64,000 nt of DNA from the NCBI GenBank assembly GCA_003020945.1, contig PXRU01000002.1, positions 96,097-160,096 on the forward strand, given 5' to 3'. Below, piece by piece: positions 46,167 through 55,779 of this stretch; within the stretch, counting starts at the first letter, position 1; each line of letters begins with the position of its first letter. The notes beneath the pieces were generated by a model. It had not been told where the DNA came from. It did no database searches and worked only from the letters and a program-made list of their open reading frames with translations. This DNA is from Halobacteriales archaeon QS_6_71_20 (GTDB lineage Archaea > Halobacteriota > Halobacteria > Halobacteriales > Haloferacaceae). The position numbers and the translations under genes were made by a program.

Positions 46167-48095
46167 CTACGACTCGTCCTCGTCCTCGTTCTCGTCCACG
46201 TCCTCGAAGTCGGCGTCGACGTACTCCTCGCCCTCGCCGTCGGCGCCCGCGCCGGCCGCGCCGCCGGGACCCTGGCCGCCCATGCCGCCCATGCCGCCGG
46301 GGCCGGCGGCGCCCTCGGGACCGCCCGCGCCGCCGGGGCCGGCCTGGGCCTGCTGCTGGTACATCTGCTTGCCGATCTCCTGGAGCGCCTCCGAGAGCTC
46401 CTCGGTGGCGTCCTCCAGCTCCTCGGTCTCTGCGTCCTCGTCGGCGAGCACCGATTCCAGCGCCTCGATCTCCTCGCGGATGTCGGACTCGAGGTCGTCG
46501 TCGAGCTCCTCCTCGTTCTCCTCCAGCAGCGTCTCGGCGCGCTGGACGGCGCTCTCGGCCTCGTTGCGGGCCTCGATGCGGCGACGGCGCTGCTCGTCCT
46601 CCTCGGCGTGCTGCTCGGCCTCCTCCTGCATCTGCTCGATCTCCTCGTCGGAGAGGCCGGCGCCGCCCTCGATGGTGATCGACTCGGCGTTGCCCGATCC
46701 CTTGTCCTCGGCCTCGACGTTGACGATGCCGTTCTCGTCGATGTTGAACGACACCTCGATCTGCGGGGTGCCCGCGGGCGCCGGCGGGATGCCGGTGAGC
46801 TGGAACTCGCCCAGCAGCTCGTTCTCCTCGGCGATCTCGCGTTCACCCTGGAACACGCGCACCTGCACCGATGTCTGGTTCGCGGCCGCAGTGGTGAAGA
46901 TCTTCGACTCCTCGGTCGGGATGGTAGTGTTCTTCTCGATGAGCCGCTCGAAGAGGCCGCCCTTCACCTCGATCCCCAGCGACAGCGGGGTGACGTCGAG
47001 CAGCACGAGGTCGTCGACGTCGCCCGAGAGGACGCCGCCCTGGATGGCCGCGCCCAGCGCGACCGCCTCGTCGGGGTTGACGTTCTTCTTGGGCTCGGTG
47101 CCGAGCACCTCCTCGACGTTCTCCTGTACTTGCGGCATCCGGGTCGACCCGCCCACGAGGATCACCTCGTCGATGTCGTCGGCGTCGTAGCCGGCGTCGG
47201 CGATCGCCTGCTCCGTCGGCCCGACGGTCCGGTCGATGAGGTCCTCGGTGATGCTCTCGAACGTCGCGCGGGTGATCTCCGTCTCCAGGTGGACCGGGCC
47301 GGAGTCGGTCGCCGTGATGAACGGGAGGTTGACGCTTGCCTGCTTCCGGCTCGACAGCTCGATCTTCGCCTCCTCGGCGGCCTCGGTCAGCCGCTGGAGC
47401 GCCTGGCGGTCCTCGCGCAGGTCGATGCCGTGTTCGTCCTCGAACTCGTCGGCGAGGTGGTCGATGATCGCCTCGTCCCAGTCGTCGCCCCCGAGGTCGT
47501 TGTCCCCGTTGGTGGCGACGACCTCGTACACGCCGCCGCCCAGGTCGAGGACGGAGACGTCGAAGGTACCGCCGCCGAGGTCGTACACCATCACCGTCTG
47601 GTCGGACTCGTCGTCGAGCCCGTACGCCATCGCGGCCGCGGTCGGCTCGTTGACGATGCGCTCGACCTCGAAGCCGGCGATCTCGCCGGCGTCCTTCGTC
47701 GCCTGGCGCTGCCTGTCGCTGAAGTACGCCGGCACCGTGATGACCGCCTTCTCGACGTCGTCGCCGAGATACTCCTCGGCGTCGCGTTTGATCTTCTGGA
47801 GGGTCATCGCCGAGATCTGCTCGGGCGTGTACTCCTCGTCGTCTACCTCGACGGCGTAGTCCTCCTCGCCCATGTGCCGCTTGATCGACTGGATCGTCCG
47901 GTCGGGGTTCTGGACCGCCTGGTTCTTGGCCGGCTTCCCGACGAGTCGCTCGTCGTCGTCGGTGAACGCGACCACCGACGGCGTCGTCCGGTCGCCCTCG
48001 CCGTTGACGATGATCTCGGGGTCGTCGCCCTCCATCACCGCGAACGCCGAGTTCGTCGTCCCGAGGTCGATCCCGAGGATCTTGTTAGTCGCCAT
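46167..48095 (-). CDS. dnaK: Chaperone protein DnaK (Hsp70)
   Basis: This ATP-driven protein-folding chaperone has 642 residues. The nucleotide-binding domain opens [19 protein letters not shown] and includes [17 protein letters not shown] near 175 and [13 protein letters not shown] near 312; the substrate domain begins about 365 after the [12 protein letters not shown] linker. The lid is rich in Glu coiled-coil sequence, followed by a Gly/Pro/Met-rich tail and an acidic end. A TATA-like GTTTAAC on this strand (48123-48129) lies about 28 bases before the start. grpE lies upstream on the same strand, 171 bases away. Confidence 0.97.
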   Translation of the reverse strand: MATNKILGIDLGTTNSAFAVMEGDDPEIIVNGEGDRTTPSVVAFTDDDERLVGKPAKNQAVQNPDRTIQSIKRHMGEEDYAVEVDDEEYTPEQISAMTLQKIKRDAEEYLGDDVEKAVITVPAYFSDRQRQATKDAGEIAGFEVERIVNEPTAAAMAYGLDDESDQTVMVYDLGGGTFDVSVLDLGGGVYEVVATNGDNDLGGDDWDEAIIDHLADEFEDEHGIDLREDRQALQRLTEAAEEAKIELSSRKQASVNLPFITATDSGPVHLETEITRATFESITEDLIDRTVGPTEQAIADAGYDADDIDEVILVGGSTRMPQVQENVEEVLGTEPKKNVNPDEAVALGAAIQGGVLSGDVDDLVLLDVTPLSLGIEVKGGLFERLIEKNTTIPTEESKIFTTAAANQTSVQVRVFQGEREIAEENELLGEFQLTGIPPAPAGTPQIEVSFNIDENGIVNVEAEDKGSGNAESITIEGGAGLSDEEIEQMQEEAEQHAEEDEQRRRRIEARNEAESAVQRAETLLEENEEELDDDLESDIREEIEALESVLADEDAETEELEDATEELSEALQEIGKQMYQQQAQAGPGGAGGPEGAAGPGGMGGMGGQGPGGAAGAGADGEGEEYVDADFEDVDENEDEDES

Positions 48096-48266
48096 CTTGG
48101 ACGTAGGTAGCGCCGCGAGTCCGTTAAACGTTACTAGACAGGGCGTCCCGCGGTCGCGGACGGAGTCGCTTCCCTCGGGCGATCACGTCGCACCCGCGGT
48201 CCGCGGAGTGACAATACTTATGACGAACCGCAGGTCAGCCGGGACCCATCACGCCCCGGCGGCGGC

Positions 48267-48884
48267 TCACTCCCCCTCGCTGACGGTGACCTGCGCGGGC
48301 TCGATCACCCGGTCGGCCGCCTCGTATCCCTGCTTGAACACGTCCGCGACCGTCCCCTCGGGGCGGTCTGAGTCGACGCGCATCATCACCTCGTGGCGCT
48401 CGGGGTCCACCGCCTCGCCGGGCTCGGGGTCGATCACCTCGACGTCCTCCTCCCCGAGCACGCGGTCGAACGTCTCCAGCGTCGACTCGACGCCGGGACG
48501 GATGTCGGCGTCCGCCTCCTGGTCGAGCGCGCGCACGAGGTTGTCCCGCACCTCGGTCAGCCGGCCGACGAGTCGCTCCGTGGCGCGGGCCTTCTCCTGC
48601 TCCTGGCGCTTCTTCGCGCGCTTCTTGTAGTTCCGAAAGTCCGCCTTCGTCCGCCGAAGGCTGTCCTCCAGTTCCTCGACGCGCTCGGCCGCCTCGGCGG
48701 CCTCGCGCTCCAGCGCCGCGACCTCCCGCGCCAGCGCCTCGTCGTGGCGGGCCACGTCGGCCGCCAGTCCGTCGATGTCGCGCCCGCCGTCGGCGTCGTC
48801 CCCGCTGTCGGCGTCGTCCCCGCCGTCCGCGGCGTCGGTCGCCTCCGCCGGCTCGTCGCGTTCGACGTCGGCCTCGTCGGTCAT
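48267..48884 (-). CDS. grpE: GrpE nucleotide exchange factor
   Basis: GrpE releases ADP from DnaK. The 205-residue protein has an acidic N-terminus, a long coiled coil (residues 50-110, EALAREVAALEREAAEAAER and onward), the TKADFRNYKKRAKKRQEQEK segment and a C-terminal beta domain with DPERHEVMMRVDSDRPEGTV, FKQGYEAADRVIEPAQVTV. The ATG at 48884 overlaps the stop of an upstream small gene (ATGA), indicating coupled translation. Confidence 0.93.
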   Translation of the reverse strand: MTDEADVERDEPAEATDAADGGDDADSGDDADGGRDIDGLAADVARHDEALAREVAALEREAAEAAERVEELEDSLRRTKADFRNYKKRAKKRQEQEKARATERLVGRLTEVRDNLVRALDQEADADIRPGVESTLETFDRVLGEEDVEVIDPEPGEAVDPERHEVMMRVDSDRPEGTVADVFKQGYEAADRVIEPAQVTVSEGE

Positions 48885-49333
48885 ACTTCGCCGAAGCGGG
48901 TCCGCGGAGATACGGATTGCGGATCCGGTCGCGCCGGCGCGGCGTGGGGCCGTCGCCCCCACACGCGTCGGCGACGGGCCGGTCGCTCCCGCCGGGAGCG
49001 GGGTTCGCCTCCCCGCGCTCCGGTTCGGGCTCGGCCCTCCCGTCGCTCGCCGTCGGCGTCCGCGTCGCGGAAGTCGTCGATCCGGCCCGACAGCACAGCC
49101 AGCGCGGCGTCGGCGTCCACGTACCCGCGGTCGTACTCGTCGTACACGTCGTCGGCGCCCGAGAGGAACGTCGCGACCGCCTCGTGCATCCCCGCGCTCG
49201 ATCCGTCGCTCGCGTCACTCCCGTCACCTGCGCTGCTCGCGTCGTCCGCGTCGCCCGCATCGCTCGCGCCGCCTCCGGTGCTCGCGTCCTCGCGGTCGGG
49301 ATCGGCGTCGGCGTCGGCGTTCTCGTCGGTCAC
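48881..49333 (-). CDS. Acidic hypothetical protein coupled to grpE
   Basis: The 150-residue frame (GTG start) ends with a TGA that overlaps the grpE ATG, which argues that it is translated. Its N-terminal 45 residues are Asp/Ala/Ser-rich. Residues about 47-90 look like a genuine helical domain (MHEAVATFLSGADDVYDEYD, VDADAALAVLSGRIDDF). The last 50 residues are Arg/Gly/Pro-rich, out of keeping with haloarchaeal proteins, and could reflect a frameshift after residue 95 or so. An ATG at 49357 is an alternative start. Function unknown. Confidence 0.5.
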   Translation of the reverse strand: MTDENADADADPDREDASTGGGASDAGDADDASSAGDGSDASDGSSAGMHEAVATFLSGADDVYDEYDRGYVDADAALAVLSGRIDDFRDADADGERREGRARTGARGGEPRSRRERPARRRRVWGRRPHAAPARPDPQSVSPRTRFGEV

Positions 49334-49484
49334 ACGACGCCGTTGGCCCGTGGGCATCGTGTGGGTTGCGGCCCGCGCGGCGAGTACGGGGCCGGTAACC
49401 AACCGCCCGGACGCCGAACGGTTCGCCGTCCCCGATGTCATCCGTCCCCGCCCGAGCGTCCGAACGCGAGCCGGGTCCACCGGA

Positions 49485-50351
49485 ATGATCTCGACTCGCG
49501 TGCGGGCGGCCGCGTCCACGGCCGCGGCGGTCGTCGAGCGCGCCCGCGAGGCGGGGATCGGCTTCCTCTCGGCGGCCGTCGCCTACTACGCGCTCGCCTC
49601 GCTTGTCCCGCTGGCGGCGCTGGTCGCGCTCGCGGTGGCGACGGTCGCCGGCGAGACGGTCGCGGAGCGGGTGCTCGCGGCGGCGGGCGACTCGCTGTCC
49701 GCCGACGGCAGGGCGACCGTCCGCCGGCTGTTCACCGGCGCCACCGCCCGGTCACGGGCGACGCTCGTCGGCCTCGCCGTGCTCCTGTGGGGCGGGTCGC
49801 GGCTGTTCCGCGGGCTGGACCGCGCGTTCGCCCGGGTGTATCGGACCGACGACGGCTCGGACACGCTCGGCCACGCCCGGGACGCGCTGGTCGCGCTCGT
49901 GGGCGTGCTGTCGGCGGCTGTCGTCGTCGTGCTGGTCGCGGGCGTCGTCGTCGCGGTCGCGGTGAGCGTCGCCACGGAGGCCGGCGACCTCCGGTCGCTG
50001 TCGGGAGCGATCGCGGCGGTCCGGCGGCTCTCCGGTGGGGTCGAGGGGCCGGCGGTCGCGGTCGGTCTCGTCGTCGCCCGGACGCTGCTGTTCGTCGCCC
50101 TGCTGTTCCCGGTGTACTACCTCCTGCCGAACGTCCCGATGACCGTCCGGTCGGCGCTCCCCGGGACCCTCCTGACTGCGCTCGGCTGGACCGTGATGAT
50201 CGTCGCGTTCGACCGCTACGTCGGCCTCGCGAGCGGGAGCGCGCTCTCCGGCGTCGCCGGCGGGGTCGTCGTCGTCGTGACGCTGCTGTACGTCGCGTCG
50301 TTCCTGTTGGTCGCGGGCGCGATCGTCAACGCGGTGCTCGCCGAGCGGTGA
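49485..50351 (+). CDS. YihY/BrkB-family membrane protein
   Basis: The 288-residue integral membrane protein has about six helices and the family-typical N-terminal GIGFLSAAVAYYALASLVPL near residue 25. WGGSRLFRGLDRAFARVY near 105 and FPVYYLLPNVPMTVRSALPGTLLTALGW near 205 (two consecutive stretches) follow the YihY pattern. These proteins were once called ribonuclease BN in error; their true role is unknown, with transport suggested. The ATG at 49485 is chosen; longer frames are Arg-rich. Confidence 0.83.
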   Translation: MISTRVRAAASTAAAVVERAREAGIGFLSAAVAYYALASLVPLAALVALAVATVAGETVAERVLAAAGDSLSADGRATVRRLFTGATARSRATLVGLAVLLWGGSRLFRGLDRAFARVYRTDDGSDTLGHARDALVALVGVLSAAVVVVLVAGVVVAVAVSVATEAGDLRSLSGAIAAVRRLSGGVEGPAVAVGLVVARTLLFVALLFPVYYLLPNVPMTVRSALPGTLLTALGWTVMIVAFDRYVGLASGSALSGVAGGVVVVVTLLYVASFLLVAGAIVNAVLAER

Positions 50352-50517
50352 GTCGGTCGACGGGGTCGCCGCCGGTCGCGCTCCCGCAACACCCTCGGCC
50401 GTGTCGGTCCGCGTCCGACGGAGAGACCGACGGACGACGGAACGCGGACACGCGATCCGACCCGGAACCGGCGCTCCGATGGGGAGCGGTCGTGCGGCCG
50501 CCGACGACGGCGGACTT

Positions 50518-51891
50518 ATGACTCGGCCGCCCCGACGGCCGACCGTGTCGGCGGTAACGCTCACCTACGAGGACGGGACGGTCCGGGTCGCGGGCGCGCC
50601 CGAGACGCCGCTTCCGGGCGTCGAGGCCGACGACCGCTCGGACACGCGGCGGGCGCCGGCCCGCCGCTACGCCGCGGTGCTGGACGCGCTCCGGGCCGCC
50701 GGCCGCGACGTCGACGACCGGGTGCTGGACCTCCCGGCGCTCCCGTCGCTCTCGTCGACGTACACCCTCCGCGACTACCAGCGCGAGGCGCTCGACGCCT
50801 GGGAGTCGAACGGTCGACGGGGGGTGCTGGAGCTCCCGACCGGCAGCGGGAAGACCGTCATCGCGCTGTCGGCGGTCGCGGCGACGGGGACGCCGACGCT
50901 CGTCGTCGTCCCGACGGTCGACCTGCTGGAGCAGTGGCACCGCGAGCTCTCGTCGACGTTCGACGCGCCCGTCGGCCGGCTCGGCGGCGGCGAGCAGACG
51001 GTCGAGGCGCTCACCGTCTCGACGTACGACTCCGCGTACCTGCGGGCCGACGAGCTAGGCGACCGCTTCGGCCTGCTCGTGTTCGACGAGGTCCACCACC
51101 TCGGCGGGGAGGGGTACCGCGACATTGCGCGGCTGTTCGCCGCGCCCGCCCGGCTCGGCCTCACCGCGACGTTCGAGCGGCCGGACGGCGCCCACGAGGC
51201 CGTCGCGGAGCTGGTCGGCCCGGTCGTCCACGAACTGGACGCCGACGACCTCGCGGGCGACCACCTCGCCGACTACGAGGTGCGCCGGGTCGAGGTGGAG
51301 CTCGCCGACGAGGAGCGCGAGCGCTACGAGGCCGCTCAGGGCACGTTCGTCGACTACGTCCGCGACGTGAACATCACCTTCTCCTCGGGGTCGGACTACC
51401 AGGAGCTGGTCAAGCGGTCCGGCACCGACCCCCGGGCGCGGGAGGCGCTGCTGGCGAAGCAGCGCGCCCGCGAGGTGATGATGAACGCCGACGCGAAGCT
51501 CGCGGAACTGTCGCGGATCCTCGACCGCCACCGCGGCGAGCGAGTCATCGTGTTCACCGCCCACACGGACCTGGTGTACCGCATCTCCGAGCGGTTCCTG
51601 ATACCGGCGATCACCGCAGAAACCGGCGCCGAGGAGCGCCGGGAGACGCTCTCGCGGTTCCGCGACGGCACTTACACCCGCGTCGTCGCCGCGAACGTGC
51701 TCGACGAGGGGGTGGACGTGCCGGACGCGAGCGTCGGCGTCATCCTCTCTGGCAGCGGGTCCGAGCGGGAGTTCACCCAGCGGCTCGGCCGGATCCTCCG
51801 TCCCGGCGACGAGGCGGCCGGAACCGCGGTGCTGTACGAGCTGGTGACGAACGAAACCGCCGAGGAGCGGGTCGCGCGTCGGCGACGCTGA
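50518..51891 (+). CDS. XPB/Rad25-type DNA helicase
   Basis: The 457-residue superfamily 2 helicase has an N-terminal damage-recognition-like part, then LRDYQREALDAW near residue 82. Walker A is ELPTGSGKTVIAL near 106, the Walker B box DEVHH near 186, LGLTATFERPDG near 217, and the C-terminal RecA motifs VANVLDEGVDVPDASVGV and EFTQRLGRILRPGD near 418. An Arg/Lys-rich thumb-like insert lies in the middle. XPB opens DNA in nucleotide excision repair. The Bax1-type nuclease encoded 635 bases downstream is its usual archaeal partner. Confidence 0.88.
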   Translation: MTRPPRRPTVSAVTLTYEDGTVRVAGAPETPLPGVEADDRSDTRRAPARRYAAVLDALRAAGRDVDDRVLDLPALPSLSSTYTLRDYQREALDAWESNGRRGVLELPTGSGKTVIALSAVAATGTPTLVVVPTVDLLEQWHRELSSTFDAPVGRLGGGEQTVEALTVSTYDSAYLRADELGDRFGLLVFDEVHHLGGEGYRDIARLFAAPARLGLTATFERPDGAHEAVAELVGPVVHELDADDLAGDHLADYEVRRVEVELADEERERYEAAQGTFVDYVRDVNITFSSGSDYQELVKRSGTDPRAREALLAKQRAREVMMNADAKLAELSRILDRHRGERVIVFTAHTDLVYRISERFLIPAITAETGAEERRETLSRFRDGTYTRVVAANVLDEGVDVPDASVGVILSGSGSEREFTQRLGRILRPGDEAAGTAVLYELVTNETAEERVARRRR

Positions 51892-51945
51892 GGCCGTTCC
51901 GGTTCCCGGCGCCGGCCTCGGAACCCCCGGCCGACCCGCCCGCAG

Positions 51946-52374
51946 TCAGACGATCTCGACGCGCAGCGACCCGCTCCGGCTGAACTCCTCGAACGACAGC
52001 GACGTCCCGAGGACCACCTCCGTCCGCTCGCCCGACTCCGCGGTCACCGACTCGGTCACCGTCTCCTCGGCGTCGCCCGCGCTGGCCTCGACGACGACCG
52101 TCCCGCTTTCCGCCTCTGCGCCGCGGTTCTCGACGGTGACGCGTACGACGAGGGTCCCGTCCTCGCCCTCCTCGTCGGCGAAGTCCGCGACGACCAGCCC
52201 ACGGCCGCCCGACCGGGTCGACTCGGGCGACCGTGGCGGCGTTCGCGGGCCGGTCGGCGAGACCCGATCTACACAGCCCGCACCGGCGGCGGCACCGCCG
52301 ACGGCGGCGAGCCGCGGGACCGACCGGAGGAAGCGACGCCGGTTCACACCTCCCCGGTTCCGCGGGTCCGACAT
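51946..52374 (-). CDS. Tat-exported lipoprotein, small beta domain
   Basis: The 142-residue protein begins with a twin-Arg signal (N-R-R-R-F-L-R-S) ending in a lipobox AAAGAGC, so it is exported folded and anchored by a lipid on Cys. After a Pro/Arg/Ser linker, about 85 residues form a beta-sandwich-like domain with LVVRVTVENRGAEAESGTVVV, typical of CARDB or FxLYD-like extracellular domains. It lies between the helicase and its nuclease partner, on the opposite strand. Ligand unknown. Confidence 0.65.
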   Translation of the reverse strand: MSDPRNRGGVNRRRFLRSVPRLAAVGGAAAGAGCVDRVSPTGPRTPPRSPESTRSGGRGLVVADFADEEGEDGTLVVRVTVENRGAEAESGTVVVEASAGDAEETVTESVTAESGERTEVVLGTSLSFEEFSRSGSLRVEIV

Positions 52375-52526
52375 GAGCCTTGTCCATCCGCGCGAGGGCG
52401 ACCGCGTCACAGTTGGCCGACCGCCGGATCCTCGACCGTCCCTCGGTCGGTCGACCGCTCGACCCCCCGGTCGCCGCCACACCGTCGCCGCTTTACTCCT
52501 CGGCGCGGTAGGACACTGCAGAAGCC

Positions 52527-54116
52527 GTGCTCAGGAAGGACCTCCTCCGCGTCAGTCGCCGCGGGGGCTACCGCCCGCAGTTCGTCGCGGGGGAGTTCGG
52601 GGACGACCACGCCGACGACCCGGCCCGGCTCGCCGCCCGGCTCGTCGGCGTCTATCAGGGCCACGTCGGCAGCCGTCGGGCGACCCTCGACGAGGCGGTG
52701 ACGGCGCTGGAGCGGGAGGCGGACGACTTCAAGCTCGTCCGCGGGCTCGCGTCGCTGCTCGACCGGGAGGCGACCGTCGAGACGCGCGCCCGCGTCCCGC
52801 CGCGTCGCGCCCGACGGGTCGCCTTCGAGAGCGCCGAGGCGGTCGGGGTCGCGGGCGACGGGGAGCGGACGGCGGCGCTGGAGCGGGCCGCGGACCGCCT
52901 CGGCGTCGCCCCCGACGACGTCGAGTCGTCGCTGTACGCCGACCGCGACGCGAACCAGGTGCTTGCCGCGTTCGACTCCCGGTGGGATCCGCAGGAACTG
53001 CTCGTGCAGTACGACCTCTCGCTGGCCCAGACTGCGCTGTTCGACGCCACGGAGGTGCGCGTGCGCTCGACGGACCCGAAGGCGCTGGTGTCGGCGGCCA
53101 AGCGGCTCGGCCTCCTGTACGAGATCCGGGCGGACGGCGATGAGGACGAGCGGGGCTCCGCCGGCGGACGGCCGATGTCCGCCGGCGACGGTCCCAGCGA
53201 CCGGACGGTGGTCGTCACCGGACCCGACGCGCTGTTCCACCGGACGCGCCGCTACGGCACGGCGTTCGCGCGCCTGCTCCGGACGGTCGCCGCGACGGCC
53301 GCCGAGTGGGAGCTGGAGGCGGACATCGACGATCGCGGCCGCGAGTACGAGCTCCGGCTCACCCACGAGGACGTCTCCGTGCCGGGCGTCGAGCCGCTGG
53401 CGGAGCCGTCGTTCGACTCCGGCGTCGAGGCCGACTTCGCCGCCCGGTTCCGGGCGCTGGATCTCGACTGGGCGCTGACGCGGGAGCCGGAGCCGCTGCG
53501 CGTCGGCGCCAGCGTGATGATCCCCGACTTCGCGTTCGACTACCGCCACGCCGACCGTCGCGTCTTCTTCGAGGTGATGGGCTTCTGGACGCCGGAGTAC
53601 GTCGAGAAGAAGCTCGGGCAGCTCGCGGACGTGGAGGACGTGGAGCTGATCGTCGCCGTCGACGAGAGCCTCGGCGTCGGCGAGGAGATCGCCGCCGAGG
53701 ACCACCGCGTCGTCACCTACTCCGGCAGCGTCCGCCTGAAGGACGTGGTCGACGTGCTCCGCGAGTACGAGGCGGACCTGGAGGGCGAGGTGACCGCCCA
53801 TCTCCCCGCGGAACTGGTCCCCGACGGCGACGTGGCCCGGGTCGAGGACCTCGCCGACGAGCACGGCGTTCCCGCGGACGCCCTTGACGACGTAGCGTTC
53901 CCCGAGCACCGTCGGCTCGGCGGCACGCTCGTCCGGCCGGCGGTGCTGGAGCGCGTCGGCGACGGGATCGAGGCGGGGATGGCCTATGCCGACGCCGAGG
54001 CGGTGCTGGCGGACGCGGGGCTGACCGACGCGAGCGCGGCGCTGTCGGCGCTGGGCTACCGCGTCGCCTGGGAGGGGCTAAGCGGCGGGACGGTCCGGGA
54101 GCGGACGGACGGCTGA
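52527..54116 (+). CDS. bax1: Bax1-type nuclease (DUF790), XPB partner
   Basis: The 529-residue protein matches the archaeal DUF790 family that works with XPB in excision repair, cutting DNA beside the opened bubble. It starts LRKDLLRVSRRGGYRPQF. The nuclease core is a PD-(D/E)xK-like region, MIPDFAFDYRHADRRVFFEV then GFWTPEYVEKKLGQL, at about residues 330-365. QVLAAFDSRWDPQELLVQYDLSLAQTALF near 150 (two stretches) is also family-like. The GTG at 52527 begins exactly at the conserved N-terminus. A Gly/Ser-rich linker near 205-230 interrupts the middle. Confidence 0.85.
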   Translation: MLRKDLLRVSRRGGYRPQFVAGEFGDDHADDPARLAARLVGVYQGHVGSRRATLDEAVTALEREADDFKLVRGLASLLDREATVETRARVPPRRARRVAFESAEAVGVAGDGERTAALERAADRLGVAPDDVESSLYADRDANQVLAAFDSRWDPQELLVQYDLSLAQTALFDATEVRVRSTDPKALVSAAKRLGLLYEIRADGDEDERGSAGGRPMSAGDGPSDRTVVVTGPDALFHRTRRYGTAFARLLRTVAATAAEWELEADIDDRGREYELRLTHEDVSVPGVEPLAEPSFDSGVEADFAARFRALDLDWALTREPEPLRVGASVMIPDFAFDYRHADRRVFFEVMGFWTPEYVEKKLGQLADVEDVELIVAVDESLGVGEEIAAEDHRVVTYSGSVRLKDVVDVLREYEADLEGEVTAHLPAELVPDGDVARVEDLADEHGVPADALDDVAFPEHRRLGGTLVRPAVLERVGDGIEAGMAYADAEAVLADAGLTDASAALSALGYRVAWEGLSGGTVRERTDG

Positions 54117-54140
54117 CGCGGCACGCGGGCCGCCGGCGCC

Positions 54141-54680
54141 CTATCGGCCGAGGTCGGGCAGCTCCTCCCGATACCCCTTCGGAACCACGGAGCGGAGCTC
54201 GCCGTGCAGGTACAGCCCGACGCCGACGGGGACCTGCTCGCCCGCCAGCGCGTGCGTCGCGATCAGGTAGCCCCAGTCGCCGTCCCACGTGGGGAGCTCC
54301 TGGTCGTGGCCCGCGGCGAAGGCTGCGGCCTCGCCGGGCGACAGCTCGATCGCGTTGCGCGTCGCCAGGTGGCCCCACCTGCGCGCGGCCGTCGTCGTCG
54401 GCTTCCAGTGTTCCTGGCGCGTCCGCAGCACCGTCATCCCGAGCCCCTCGCGCTCCTGCGGGCTCGGCAGGTCGCCCGCGAACGCCCAGATCTTCCCTTT
54501 CCCCTTCTCCCAGAAGGTGTGACCGTCGAACGTCTCCGGCGGGATCCCGAAGCGCTCCGCCCACCAGTCGAGCACCGCCGCCCGGGTCGCGCGCCCCGCG
54601 ACCTCGCGCTCGGCCGCGTCGGCCGGAAGACGGTCGAACTGCCCGCCGTCGTTGCCGGGCGCCCCCTCGCCGTCGGTCAT
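54141..54680 (-). CDS. RNA-methyltransferase partner protein, PUA/RsmF-C-like
   Basis: The 179-residue protein includes AAVLDWWAERFGIPPETFDG, TFWEKGKGKIWAFAGDLPS, RTRQEHWKPTTTAARRWGH and VGLYLHGELRSVVPKGYR. This order resembles the C-terminal RNA-binding part of RsmF/NOL1-type cytosine methyltransferases. Its ATG overlaps the stop of the methyltransferase gene (ATGA at 54677-54680), so the two are made together, and it is likely the RNA-binding part supplied as a separate chain. Homologues in haloarchaea are usually listed as proteins of unknown function. Confidence 0.7.
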   Translation of the reverse strand: MTDGEGAPGNDGGQFDRLPADAAEREVAGRATRAAVLDWWAERFGIPPETFDGHTFWEKGKGKIWAFAGDLPSPQEREGLGMTVLRTRQEHWKPTTTAARRWGHLATRNAIELSPGEAAAFAAGHDQELPTWDGDWGYLIATHALAGEQVPVGVGLYLHGELRSVVPKGYREELPDLGR

Positions 54681-55639
54681 GCCGCCGCCTCCGCCTCGCC
54701 GGCATCGTCTCGGTCGTCCGGGCTCCCCACCCGGAGCTTCGCGAGGAAGAAGCCGCCCGTGTCGTTGTGGTGGGGGTAGATCCGGGTTGCCCGCTCGACG
54801 CTCGGGTCGAACGTCTCCCCCTCCCACTCGGTGACGCCCGGAACCGACTCCAGTGGGCAGTCCCACCCGACGATCCGGCAGTCCGCCGCGTCGAGCACGT
54901 GGTCGAGGACGGCCTCGTTCTCCTCGGGCGCGAACGTACACGTCGAGTAGACGACGGTGCCGCCGGGCCGGGTCGCCCGGATCGCCCGCCGGAGGATCCC
55001 CTTCTGGACGCCCGCCACCCCGTGGACGTGGTCGAGCGTCCACGTGTCGAACGCGTCGGGGTTCTTCCGGATCGTCCCCTCACAGGAGCAGGGCGCGTCC
55101 ACCAGCGTCGCGTCGAAGGCGTCGAAGCCGAGCCCGTTCAGCGAGTAGTTGCGCGCGTCCTGCCGGTCGACGACGAGGTTCGTCACGCCGAGCCGCTCGG
55201 CGTTGTGCCGCAGCGCCGAGAGCCGGCCGAGGCTGGTGTCGTTGCCGACGAGCACGCCCGTGTCGCCCATCCGGTCGGCGAGTTGCGTCGTCTTGCTCCC
55301 CGGCGCCGCGCAGGCGTCCCACACCCGGGTCCCGGGGTCGGGGTCCAGCGCCAGCGCCGGGAGACACGACACCTCCTCCTGCCCGTGGACCCAGCCGTGG
55401 GCGTACGGCCACGTCGTCCCCGGCGAGCGTCCCGCCATCCGGAACACCCCGTCGTGCCAGTCGGCGCGCTCGTAGCCGGTGCCCTCCTCGTCGAACGCGC
55501 GGGCGACGCGGTCGGCGTCGGCCGCGAGCCCGTTGACGCGCACGACCGACGGGAGCGGGCGGTCGCAGGCGGCCCGGAACGCCGCCTCGTCGTCGACGAG
55601 CGACGCGTAGCGGTCGAGCGGGTCGCCGGTCTCGTTCAT
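54677..55639 (-). CDS. RNA cytosine-C5 methyltransferase (NOL1/NOP2/Sun family)
   Basis: The 320-residue SAM-dependent enzyme methylates cytosine in tRNA or rRNA. SAM motif I is VWDACAAPGSKTTQLADRMG near residue 98. The two catalytic Cys residues lie in LVDAPCSCEGTIRKNP near 183 and VVYSTCTFAPEENEAV near 230. It ends after YPHHNDTGGFFLAKLRVGSP with an acidic tail and lacks the C-terminal RNA-binding domain found in many relatives; the overlapping downstream gene probably provides it. The ATG at 55639 (M-N-E-T-G) is the family-like start. The RNA target is not determined. Confidence 0.9.
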   Translation of the reverse strand: MNETGDPLDRYASLVDDEAAFRAACDRPLPSVVRVNGLAADADRVARAFDEEGTGYERADWHDGVFRMAGRSPGTTWPYAHGWVHGQEEVSCLPALALDPDPGTRVWDACAAPGSKTTQLADRMGDTGVLVGNDTSLGRLSALRHNAERLGVTNLVVDRQDARNYSLNGLGFDAFDATLVDAPCSCEGTIRKNPDAFDTWTLDHVHGVAGVQKGILRRAIRATRPGGTVVYSTCTFAPEENEAVLDHVLDAADCRIVGWDCPLESVPGVTEWEGETFDPSVERATRIYPHHNDTGGFFLAKLRVGSPDDRDDAGEAEAAA

Positions 55640-55779
55640 GTCCCACCGGTTCGCGCCGCCGCGCTTGTCGGTTTCGAACGCCCTCGCGCCCCGGCCACCC
55701 GTCGACGGCGCCACGCCGCAGGCATCCCCGGCCCCCCGTCCGGCGTGGATTTATCCGCCGGTCGACGGAACGGTTAGGC

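Noticed and set aside
48205-48232. Second promoter-like A+T patch between grpE and dnaK
   Set aside because: CATAAGTATT on the minus strand is TATA-like but about 115 bases from the dnaK start; the box near 48123-48129 fits the leaderless spacing better. A second start cannot be excluded, but I cannot support it.
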